Shown here: positions 16,789 to 24,538 of the stretch, piece by piece
Position numbering within the stretch: position 1 is the first letter of the stretch
Layout of the letters: each line of letters begins with the position of its first letter
Assembly (NCBI GenBank): GCA_965263455.1
Contig: CBDHHN010000004.1
Span: 2,914,001 to 2,978,000, forward strand
DNA: 64,000 bases
Source: CADEDH01 sp965263455
GTDB taxonomy: Bacteria > Actinomycetota > Acidimicrobiia > Acidimicrobiales > SZUA-35
Reading direction: 5' to 3'
The notes under the pieces: generated by a model
Databases searched by the model: none
Told to the model about the DNA's origin: nothing
The model's input: only the letters and a program-made list of their open reading frames with translations
Translations under genes and position numbers: made by a program

Positions 16789-18338
16789 TGATCCTTGCCG
16801 CAGCTGCCAACTCGGATTTCCGCGCCATCGGCCTGACCGTCGCCGTTCTGGTGCTCATCGCCTTCGTGGCGATGTTCATCCGCAACGTGATGGACTCCCG
16901 GGCCGAACTGGGCTCGGAGATCGAACTTGCGGCCAACCGCAAGCCCTACCTGACCGACGAGGAACTCGAGGGACCCAAGCTCGACCGGGCCCTCAGTTTC
17001 GCCCTGGTCATGCTGGCCATCCTGGCGCTGGCCCTGCCCTTCTACTGGCTGGCCGAGCCCGGCCGCCAGGACGGGGCGGTCGCCGCCTACAACCTGTCGT
17101 TCGAGGTGCAGGGTGAGAATCTCTACACCGAGGGCGCAGGCTGCGTCGACTGCCACGCCGCCGGCGGTGTCGGCGGTGTGCGGGAGGTCGTCTTCCAGGA
17201 CGGCGACGGTCAGTTCGTGGCCAACGCCAACTGGCAGGCCCCGGCCCTGAACGACGTCCTCCTCCGCTACAGCGAGGAGGAGGTCCGCTACATCCTGAAC
17301 TTCGGACGGCCCGGTTCGCCCATGGCCGCCTGGGGCACCCCCGGTGGCGGTCCGCTGACCAGCCAGCAGGTCGACAACATCATCATCTACCTGCGCACGT
17401 TCCAGAAGCAGAGCATCGATCCGGTCCAGATCTCCCTGGCCGGTGCCGATCCTGCCCTCGGTCCGGTCGAGTCCCAGGAGTTGGTGGCCCAGGCCCAGGC
17501 CGAGGCCGACGACATCACGGCCGACATCCGGGCCGAGGTCGACCGGTCGCTGGCGGCCGGTGAGTTCGAGACCGTCGGCGAGGCCGTGTTCAACCTCGGG
17601 CTCTACAGCGGCTTCCAGGGCGGTTCGCTCTCCTGCGCCCGATGCCACACGGCCGGTTGGTCGCTGGGTATCGACGCCGTGCCCGACATCCTCGACGAGG
17701 GTGTGGCCGGGTGCGGAGGCGGTAACCCGTCGGGCATTGGCTACAACCTGTGCAACGGCTCGACCAAGGATCGCTTCCCGGACGACACCTGGAAGGCGGC
17801 CGACGGCTCATGGCTGCCCGCCGGTGGGTTGTCCGACAACGACGGCTTCTACATCGAGTCGGCGGCGGGCGACAAGATCCGCCTCAACGACAACGGCAAG
17901 CCGGTGACCGACGGCGGGACGCCGTACCTGATCCTCGACGACGCCACCAACGAGGGCCAGGGCGGCAACCTGGCCGACTGCGCCTACGTGTCGCAGCTCT
18001 GGCAGCCCGAGGCCGGTGCGGCCTACCCCTTCGCCCCCGACATCGATCCCGAGATCGACGACACGGGAGCGTTCATCGATCCTCCGGAGCTGACCGAGGC
18101 CGACGTGCCCGGTGAGGTACTGACGCTGATCGACGGTCGCCTGGCCGCCGAGTGCACCATCGTCGAGATGCCGGAGCGCACCAGCCAGGCCCACTTCGAC
18201 TTCGTGTACAACGGCGCCGTGGCCGGGTCCGGCTACGGGCGGGGCGGTCAGAGCCACGCCGGTATGATGCCGGGCTTCGGCTCGCTGCTGCCCGCCGACT
18301 ACATCCAAGCCGTTGTCGACTACGAACGAGGTCTGTGA
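16788..18338 (+). CDS. Membrane-bound dihaem cytochrome c
   Basis: 516 aa, ATG overlapping the Rieske stop. Transmembrane helices lie at about residues 13-33 and 67-88. The first haem site is Cys119-Val-Asp-Cys122-His123 with Met179 ('GSPMAAWG') as likely sixth ligand. The second is Cys283-Ala-Arg-Cys286-His287 with a Met in 'GMMPGFGSLL' near the end. A stretch of about 200 residues between haem 2 and the C-terminal Met is much longer than a usual class I domain. It is probably the c1/cc-like electron acceptor of the Rieske protein in the same complex. The next gene starts in the overlapping TGATG. Confidence 0.88.
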   Translation: MILAAAANSDFRAIGLTVAVLVLIAFVAMFIRNVMDSRAELGSEIELAANRKPYLTDEELEGPKLDRALSFALVMLAILALALPFYWLAEPGRQDGAVAAYNLSFEVQGENLYTEGAGCVDCHAAGGVGGVREVVFQDGDGQFVANANWQAPALNDVLLRYSEEEVRYILNFGRPGSPMAAWGTPGGGPLTSQQVDNIIIYLRTFQKQSIDPVQISLAGADPALGPVESQELVAQAQAEADDITADIRAEVDRSLAAGEFETVGEAVFNLGLYSGFQGGSLSCARCHTAGWSLGIDAVPDILDEGVAGCGGGNPSGIGYNLCNGSTKDRFPDDTWKAADGSWLPAGGLSDNDGFYIESAAGDKIRLNDNGKPVTDGGTPYLILDDATNEGQGGNLADCAYVSQLWQPEAGAAYPFAPDIDPEIDDTGAFIDPPELTEADVPGEVLTLIDGRLAAECTIVEMPERTSQAHFDFVYNGAVAGSGYGRGGQSHAGMMPGFGSLLPADYIQAVVDYERGL

Positions 18339-19387
18339 TGATGCAGCTGGCAATGCAGGTGGCGTTCATCGACGGCATCGGCTTCGATCCGTTCTTCCGG
18401 GGCCTGCTGAGCGTCATCGCCATCACGGTCGCCCTGTGCGGCAGCACCTACCTCATCGTGGCCACCAACACCGGGGCCCGGCTGGGGCTGCTGCTGTCGG
18501 CCGCCGCCCTGTTCGGGTGGAACTTCCTGATGGGCATCGTGTGGACCATCTACGGCATCGGCTGGGCCGGTCAGGCCCCGACGTGGGCCCTGCTCGAGGT
18601 CAACGTCGATGACGTGGCCGACGTCGACGACGGCTTGCTGTTCTCGGAGATTCCCGACGTGGCGGCCTTGGCCCAATCGTCGAACGGCATCGGTCTGCCC
18701 GAGGGTGGCCTCGCCTCGTCCTCCTATGACGCCCAGGCGGCGGTCGAGCGGTTCGCCGGCTCCGACGACGAGGCCCAGGCCGTGGCCCTGGGGCTCGTGG
18801 CCGACGCCCCGACCGTCGGTCAGCTCGCCGACCAGGACCTGGCCCAGGCGGCCGCCCTCGAGGCGTCGCGTGACCTCGACCTCGGCGAGTGGCGCTACCT
18901 GGTCACCTCCGATGCGGTCCGGGGCGAGGCTCAGGCCTCGGCCGACGCCATCCTCGTCGAGGAGGGGGTGTTCGACGTCGGCGGCTACGTGCCGGGGCAG
19001 TTCGGGGCCTTCATCATCGACGGCAAGCCGGTTCTGGCCGAGGACGCCAACCAGCTCGACCGGGTCGTCCACTTCTTCAACGAGACCTTCCTCAACCCCT
19101 ACTACGACCAGGAACTGATCGTCGTTCAGGTCCGCGGTGCCGTTCCCCAGGCCACGCTGCCCGGTCAGCCTCCGCCCGTGGCCACCGTCGATCCGGCGGC
19201 ACCGCTGGTGAGCGTGATCATGGAGCGTGATCGGGGTGGGCCGATTCCGTCACTATTCAGCGGTCTTCGGTTCACGCCCGCTATGTTCACCATATTCAAC
19301 GGGTTGATCTTCGTGGCGCTGGCCTGGAACCTGCACGTGCGGGATCAGCGGGAGAACGAGATCCGAGAAGCAGCGGCCGCCGGCTGA
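18338..19387 (+). CDS. Membrane protein of the quinol oxidoreductase operon
   Basis: 349 aa from ATG 18338, which overlaps the cytochrome c stop; there is no Shine-Dalgarno and translation is likely coupled. I do not recognise the family. Transmembrane segments are near residues 20-45 ('LLSVIAITVALCGSTYLIVA'), 50-75 ('LLSAAALFGWNFLMGIVWTI') and 315-340 ('FTPAMFTIFNGLIFVALAW'). The region between, about 220 residues, is acidic and Ala-rich ('DDVADVDDGLLFSEIPDVAA') and without cofactors. Position between the dihaem cytochrome and nuoA suggests an accessory subunit of the supercomplex. Confidence 0.65.
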   Translation: MMQLAMQVAFIDGIGFDPFFRGLLSVIAITVALCGSTYLIVATNTGARLGLLLSAAALFGWNFLMGIVWTIYGIGWAGQAPTWALLEVNVDDVADVDDGLLFSEIPDVAALAQSSNGIGLPEGGLASSSYDAQAAVERFAGSDDEAQAVALGLVADAPTVGQLADQDLAQAAALEASRDLDLGEWRYLVTSDAVRGEAQASADAILVEEGVFDVGGYVPGQFGAFIIDGKPVLAEDANQLDRVVHFFNETFLNPYYDQELIVVQVRGAVPQATLPGQPPPVATVDPAAPLVSVIMERDRGGPIPSLFSGLRFTPAMFTIFNGLIFVALAWNLHVRDQRENEIREAAAAG

Positions 19388-19417
19388 TCCCGGCGTCCGG
19401 GAGGAGAGGAGGACAGC

Positions 19418-19900
19418 ATGGCGCAGTACCTGCCGGTTCTGGCCCTGCTCATACTGGCGATGCTGTTCGCCGCGTTGAGCTTTGTGGCGTCGCGTCTGCT
19501 CGCCCCATGGAGCCCGACCCGGGAGAAGCTCGACCCGTACGAGTGCGGCATCACGCCGGGGCGTGACCTGCCCGAGCGCTTCCCGGTCCGCTTCTACCTG
19601 GTGGCGATGCTGTTCGTGATCTTCGACATCGAGATCGTGTTCCTGTATCCGTGGGCCGTGAACTATCAGGCCCTGGGGCTGTTCGGCCTGGTCGCCGTGC
19701 TCATCTTCTCGGCCCTGGTGTTCGAGTCGTTCGTGTACCTCATCTCCAAGGGCGCCCTCGACTGGGGTCCCCTCCAGATCTCCCGCCGTCAGGACCCGAT
19801 GCGGGCGGCCGATCGCACCTCGGCCAGCACCGTTCGCCGGGTCGGCGTCGACGGCCGGATCGAGGTCAGGGCCGCCGACCGGGAGGAGGTGGCGGCCTAA
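19418..19900 (+). CDS. nuoA: NADH-quinone oxidoreductase subunit A (complex I, locus 1)
   Basis: 160 aa, ATG after GGAGAGGAGGACAGC. Three transmembrane helices and the signature 'KLDPYECGITPGRD' with 'RFPVRFYLVAMLFVIFDIEI' identify NuoA. The C-terminus is about 40 residues longer than typical and hydrophilic. It is the first of 14 nuo genes in the canonical A-to-N order (19418-35582) and lies 30 bases after the membrane-protein gene, so complex I and the cytochrome bc genes appear to share one transcript. Confidence 0.95.
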   Translation: MAQYLPVLALLILAMLFAALSFVASRLLAPWSPTREKLDPYECGITPGRDLPERFPVRFYLVAMLFVIFDIEIVFLYPWAVNYQALGLFGLVAVLIFSALVFESFVYLISKGALDWGPLQISRRQDPMRAADRTSASTVRRVGVDGRIEVRAADREEVAA

Positions 19901-19971
19901 GTGGTCGACTCCGGCCTCCCCACCCGTCAGCCGAGTCAGCAGTCGAGTCCTCATCGAGAAGGGACGGTTCC

Positions 19972-20562
19972 GTGGGTGTAGTCAGCAATGTCCAGGACCA
20001 CGGGTTCGAGGGTCTGGACCACAACGTCCTCACCGCCCCGCTGGAGAAGCTTGTCAACTGGTCGCGTGCCCGGTCCTCGTGGCCGGCCTCGTTCGGTCTG
20101 GCCTGCTGCGCCATCGAGATGATGGCCACCGGCGGCTCCCACTACGACCTGGCCCGGTTGGGCATGGAGGTCTTCCGGGCCTCTCCCCGTCAGGCCGACG
20201 TGATGATCGTGGCCGGACGGGTCAGCCAGAAGATGGCGCCCGTCCTGCGCCAGATCTACGACCAGATGATGGAACCCAAGTGGGTCATCTCGATGGGTGT
20301 CTGCGCCTCGAGCGGTGGCATGTTCAACAACTACGCCATCGTCCAGGGCGTCGATCAGGTCGTGCCCGTCGACGTGTACGCCCCGGGCTGCCCGCCCGGC
20401 CCCGAGACCCTGCTGCACGCCATCACCACGCTCCACGACAAGATCGAGAACGGCGAGCTGCTGCGCCGCCGGGCCGCCACCGGTGCCGGGGCCAACATCA
20501 CCATCGAGCAGCGCGACGGCCAGGGTGCACCCCAGCTGACCACGATCGGTCGTCGGCCATGA
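19972..20562 (+). CDS. nuoB: NADH-quinone oxidoreductase subunit B
   Basis: 196 aa from GTG 19972, preceded by GAGAAGGGACGG. It carries the terminal N2 4Fe-4S cluster: tandem Cys in 'LACCAIEMM', 'GVCASSGGMF' and 'PGCPPGPETLL'. It is the only nuoB in the window, which matters because the second complex I locus has none. The stop overlaps the nuoC ATG (ATGA). Confidence 0.95.
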   Translation: MGVVSNVQDHGFEGLDHNVLTAPLEKLVNWSRARSSWPASFGLACCAIEMMATGGSHYDLARLGMEVFRASPRQADVMIVAGRVSQKMAPVLRQIYDQMMEPKWVISMGVCASSGGMFNNYAIVQGVDQVVPVDVYAPGCPPGPETLLHAITTLHDKIENGELLRRRAATGAGANITIEQRDGQGAPQLTTIGRRP

Positions 20563-21128
20563 GCGCCGACGCCGACGTACCCGAAGCCGAGACCCCGAAC
20601 GACGACGAGGCCCTCGGGGGCGAAGCCGTGGCCGAGGAGGCCTACGGCGTCCACCAGACCTTCGTCGGGGGCCGGCCGGTGCTCCATCCCGAACGAGACC
20701 GTTGGCGTGAGACGGCCCTGGCCCTGTTGGCCGACGGCTGGAACATGTGCGTCGACGTCACCGCCGTCGACTACCTCACCCACGCCGGGACGCGCCACCT
20801 GCCCCACGGGGTCACGCCCGAGCGGTTCGAGGTGGTGGCCAACTTCGTGTCGCACCAGCGGCGGGAGCGGCTCCGGGCCCGGGTCCAGGTCCCGGCCGAC
20901 GATCCCGTGGTCGACTCGCTCTACGACGTCTACCCCGGTGTCGATTTCCTCGAACGCGAGGTCTACGACCTGTTCGGCATCGTCTTCGAGGGCCATCCCG
21001 ACCTGTCCCGAATCCTGATGCCGGAGACGTGGGAGGGACACCCCCTGCGCAAGGACTACGCTGTCGGCGCCATTCCCGTCCAGTTCAAGGCCGGTGGTGG
21101 CATGGCGGACGAGGGAGGTAGGTCATGA
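20559..21128 (+). CDS. nuoC: NADH-quinone oxidoreductase subunit C
   Basis: 189 aa from ATG 20559, overlapping nuoB by 4 bases. The core 'YDVYPGVDFLEREVYDLFGI' continuing to 'VFEGHPDLSRILMPETWEGH' and 'PLRKDYAVG' is the 30-kDa subunit signature. The acidic N-terminal 30 residues are not conserved in the family. It forms the hydrophilic arm next to NuoD. Its stop overlaps the nuoD start. Confidence 0.93.
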   Translation: MSADADVPEAETPNDDEALGGEAVAEEAYGVHQTFVGGRPVLHPERDRWRETALALLADGWNMCVDVTAVDYLTHAGTRHLPHGVTPERFEVVANFVSHQRRERLRARVQVPADDPVVDSLYDVYPGVDFLEREVYDLFGIVFEGHPDLSRILMPETWEGHPLRKDYAVGAIPVQFKAGGGMADEGGRS

Positions 21129-22450
21129 CGGTCACGGACGACCCGACCGCGCCCGAGGTGGAAACCGGGCCCGAGGCGTCGGCTCCCGGCCAACTCCACC
21201 ACCTGCCCCGGCGCCACGCCGTACTGCGCATGTCCGAGGTGGAGGCCGCCGCCGCCCTCGACGGTGACCGTCTGGAGGGCGAGAACGACCAGACGATGCT
21301 GGTCAACATGGGCCCGGTCCACCCCTCGACCCACGGGGTGCTGCGGCTGATGCTCGAACTCGACGGCGAGACCGTGCTCCGGTCCAAGCCCGTCATCGGC
21401 TACCTCCACACCGGTATGGAGAAGACGGCCGAGTCGCTGACCTTCCTCCAGGGCCCGACCAACGTCACCCGTATGGACTACGCCAGCCCGTTCTTCAACG
21501 AGCTGGTGTTCTCGATGGCGACCGAGGAGCTGCTGGGCATCGAGGTCCCGCCCCGGGCGGTCTGGATCCGGACCCTGATGTCCGAGCTGAACCGGATCTC
21601 GTCCCACCTGCTGTCGATGGCCACCGGCGGCATGGATATCGGCGCGGTGTCGATGATGATCTACGGCTGGCGGGAGCGCGAGGAGGTCCTCCGCTTCTTC
21701 CAGAAGGTCACCGGTCTGCGGATGAACCACAACTACATCCGCCCCGGCGGGGTGGCCGCCGACCTGCCCGACGGCTGGCGCGAGGACCTGGTGGCCCTGA
21801 TGGACTCCCTGCCCCCGCGGCTGGAGGAGTACGACGTGCTCATGACCGGCCAGCCCATTTGGCGGGACCGGCTCCAGGGCGTTGGCGTCATCTCCCAGGA
21901 GGAGGCCATCGCCCTGTCGGCCACCGGCCCGGTCCTGCGCAGCACCGGGATCAGCTGGGACCTGCGTCGCGATCTCCCCTACCTGGCCTACGAGGATCTC
22001 GATTTCGACGTGCTCGTCGGCAGCTACGGCGACGCCTTCGACCGCTACTCGATCCGGCTCAACGAGATCCGCGAGTCGATCGGGATCGTCCGCCAGATCG
22101 TCGAGCGGATGCCCGACGGCGACTACCGGACCGACGACACCAAGGTCACGCCGCCGCCCCGGGCCCGGATCGACGAGTCCATGGAGGCCCTGATCCACCA
22201 CTTCAAGATCTTCACCGAGGGGTTCAAGGTCCCCGAGGGCGAGGTCTACGTGGCCGTGGAGTCACCCCGGGGGGAGCTGGGCTGCTACCTGGTGTCCGAC
22301 GGCGGCCCCAAGCCCTATCGCATGCACATCCGGGGCCCCAGCTTCGTGAACCTGCAGACGATGCCCCACATGATGGCCGACGGATTCCTGGCCGACGCCG
22401 TGGCCGTGATCGCCAGCGTCGACCCCGTCCTGGGAGAGGTGGATCGCTAG
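21125..22450 (+). CDS. nuoD: NADH-quinone oxidoreductase subunit D (quinone site retained)
   Basis: 441 aa, ATG overlapping nuoC. It is the 49-kDa subunit that forms the quinone pocket with NuoB. The quinone-site His of 'GPVHPSTHG' and the Tyr 49 residues later in 'VTRMDYASPF' are both present, unlike the second NuoD in this window. The C-terminal 'PPPRARIDESMEALIHHFK' and 'GEVDR' end are typical. There is a Thr/Pro-rich extension of about 60 residues at the N-terminus. Confidence 0.95.
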   Translation: MTVTDDPTAPEVETGPEASAPGQLHHLPRRHAVLRMSEVEAAAALDGDRLEGENDQTMLVNMGPVHPSTHGVLRLMLELDGETVLRSKPVIGYLHTGMEKTAESLTFLQGPTNVTRMDYASPFFNELVFSMATEELLGIEVPPRAVWIRTLMSELNRISSHLLSMATGGMDIGAVSMMIYGWREREEVLRFFQKVTGLRMNHNYIRPGGVAADLPDGWREDLVALMDSLPPRLEEYDVLMTGQPIWRDRLQGVGVISQEEAIALSATGPVLRSTGISWDLRRDLPYLAYEDLDFDVLVGSYGDAFDRYSIRLNEIRESIGIVRQIVERMPDGDYRTDDTKVTPPPRARIDESMEALIHHFKIFTEGFKVPEGEVYVAVESPRGELGCYLVSDGGPKPYRMHIRGPSFVNLQTMPHMMADGFLADAVAVIASVDPVLGEVDR

Positions 22451-22453
22451 ACC

Positions 22454-23068
22454 ATGGCCCGACTGAGTGACGAGAACGTCGAACTGGCGCGCGAGATCAT
22501 CTCCCGGTATCCGCGTCCCAAGTCGGCCCTGATCCCTCTGCTGCACCTGGCCCAGGAGCAGGACGGCTACGTGGCCGACGACGCCATGGAGCATCTGGCC
22601 GAGTTGGTCGGGGTGACCCCGGCCGAGGTGCTGGGCACGTGCTCGTTCTACGAGATGTTCAAGCGGCACCCGGTGGGCCGCTACGTGGTCAACATCTGCA
22701 CCAACATCAGCTGCCAGCTCAACGGGGGCGAGGAGCTCCTGCACCACGCCGAACAGAAGCTGGGCATCCGGCCCGGTGCCACGACCGACGACGGGCTCAT
22801 CACCCTCGAGGACGTGGAGTGCATCGCCGCCTGCACCGAGGCCCCCTGCCTCCAGGTCAACTATCGCTACGAGTACCGGGTCGACAACGACGACTTCGAC
22901 CGCCTGGTGGACGACCTGCGCCGCGGTGACCGGACCGATATCCCGCCCCACGGGACCCTTGGCCTGGTCCGACAGCGCATCCCGGCCAGCCAGATGGCCG
23001 GCATCGAGCCCCCCGAGACGGCGGGTACGCCCACCTGGTTCTCGTCACGCCAGAGCGAGGAGTCCTAG
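22454..23068 (+). CDS. nuoE: NADH-quinone oxidoreductase subunit E
   Basis: 204 aa, ATG 4 bases after nuoD. It is the 24-kDa thioredoxin-fold subunit with one 2Fe-2S cluster: ligands in 'CTNISCQLNGG' and 'VECIAACTEAPCLQVN'. The N-terminal helical region ('ALIPLLHLAQEQDGYVADDAM') is typical. The C-terminus has about 40 extra residues ('GTLGLVRQRIPASQMAGIEP') seen in actinobacterial NuoE. Confidence 0.95.
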   Translation: MARLSDENVELAREIISRYPRPKSALIPLLHLAQEQDGYVADDAMEHLAELVGVTPAEVLGTCSFYEMFKRHPVGRYVVNICTNISCQLNGGEELLHHAEQKLGIRPGATTDDGLITLEDVECIAACTEAPCLQVNYRYEYRVDNDDFDRLVDDLRRGDRTDIPPHGTLGLVRQRIPASQMAGIEPPETAGTPTWFSSRQSEES

Positions 23069-23071
23069 CCC

Positions 23072-24538
23072 GTGGCCACCAATGCCTACGTCCCCCACGC
23101 CGCCGGCTACGTCGACAACGAGGGTCCCAAGGTCGTCACCAGTCGCTTCCCCGACCCCGAGAGTCACCAGTTGGCCCGGTTCGTGGCCACCGGTGGGTAC
23201 GGCGGGCTCCGGCGCGCGCTGGCCATGGCTCCGGCCGAGGCGGCCGCCCTGGTCAAGGACGCCGTGCTGCTCGGTCGGGGCGGCGCCGGGTTCCCGGCCG
23301 GCATCAAGTGGGGCTTCATGCCCCCGGTCTGGCCCCGGTACCTGGTGGTCAACGGTGACGAGTCCGAGCCCGGGACCTACAAGGACCGCCTGCTCATGGA
23401 GCGGGATCCCCATCAGCTCATCGAGGGCTGCATCATCACCTGCTACGCGCTGGGCCTGAACACCTGCTTCCTCTACGTTCGGGGCGAGATGGCCGAGGCC
23501 CAGGAGCGCATCGCCCAGGCCCTCAACGACGCCTACGCCGCCAACTACGTGGGGGCCAACATCCTCGGCACCGACGTCAGCATCGACGTCGTCCTCCACT
23601 GGGGGGCCGGGGCCTACATCGTGGGCGAGGAGACGGCCCTCATCGAGAGCCTGGAGGGCAACCGGGGCATGCCGCGGCTCAAGCCCCCGTTCTTCCCCGC
23701 GGCCAAGGGCCTCTACATGAAGCCCACCATCGTCAACAACGTCGAGACCCTGTCCAACCTGGGTTGGCTGATGACCAACGGGGCCGACGAGTACAAGAAG
23801 ATGGGTTCGGAGCGCTCGCCCGGGACCCGGCTGCTGGCCATCAGCGGCCACGTGAACCGGCCCGGCGTCTACGAGGTCGAGCAGGGCAAGGTCACGTTCC
23901 GCGACCTGTTCTACGGCGACAACTACTGCCAGGGCATCCGCGACGGCAACGAGCTCAAGATGTTCATTCCCGGCGGCGGTTCCGCCCCGTGGTTCTTCCC
24001 CGAGCAGCTCGACCTGCCCCTGGAGGCGGCCGACGTCGGCGCCGCCGGCTCCATGCTCGGCTCCGGGGCCATCGTGGCCATGGACGAGACGACCGATGCC
24101 GTACGGGCCTGCCTCCGGGTGGTGCGGTTCTTCGCCCGCGAGTCGTGCGGTAAGTGCACGCCCTGCCGGGAGGGCACCAACTGGGAGGAGAAGATCCTCC
24201 AACGCATCCTCGACGGCCACGGCCGTCCCGAGGACATCGATCTTCTGCTCGACGTGGGCCGCCAGATCAGCCCCGGCGACTACCCGGCCGCCGCCCACGA
24301 GGCCGAGGGCCTGACGGCGGTGCCGTTCCCCCCGAAGCAGACCACCATCTGCCCCCTCGGTCCGTCGTCGGTGGCTCCCATCGTCTCGGCCATCCGCCGG
24401 TTCCGGCACGAGTTCGAGGCCCGTATCGCGGCCCCGGCCGCCGACGGCCACGCCGACGGCAACGGCTCCCACCACGGGTCGGCGGCCGCCGGCAACGGGA
24501 CCGACGGCTCGACCCCTGCGCACGAGGTACACGCATGA
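23072..24538 (+). CDS. nuoF: NADH-quinone oxidoreductase subunit F
   Basis: 488 aa, GTG start 4 bases after nuoE. It holds FMN and the N3 4Fe-4S cluster and oxidises NADH. Motifs are the NADH site 'LLGRGGAGFPAGIKWGFMP', FMN site 'VVNGDESEPGTYKDRLLM' with 'GAGAYIVGEETALIESLEG', and the cluster motif 'ESCGKCTPCREG' with a distal Cys in 'TTICPLGPSS'. The last 50 residues form a Gly/His/Asn-rich tail ('HADGNGSHHGSAAAGNG') outside the conserved fold. Its stop overlaps the nuoG start. Confidence 0.95.
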   Translation: MATNAYVPHAAGYVDNEGPKVVTSRFPDPESHQLARFVATGGYGGLRRALAMAPAEAAALVKDAVLLGRGGAGFPAGIKWGFMPPVWPRYLVVNGDESEPGTYKDRLLMERDPHQLIEGCIITCYALGLNTCFLYVRGEMAEAQERIAQALNDAYAANYVGANILGTDVSIDVVLHWGAGAYIVGEETALIESLEGNRGMPRLKPPFFPAAKGLYMKPTIVNNVETLSNLGWLMTNGADEYKKMGSERSPGTRLLAISGHVNRPGVYEVEQGKVTFRDLFYGDNYCQGIRDGNELKMFIPGGGSAPWFFPEQLDLPLEAADVGAAGSMLGSGAIVAMDETTDAVRACLRVVRFFARESCGKCTPCREGTNWEEKILQRILDGHGRPEDIDLLLDVGRQISPGDYPAAAHEAEGLTAVPFPPKQTTICPLGPSSVAPIVSAIRRFRHEFEARIAAPAADGHADGNGSHHGSAAAGNGTDGSTPAHEVHA

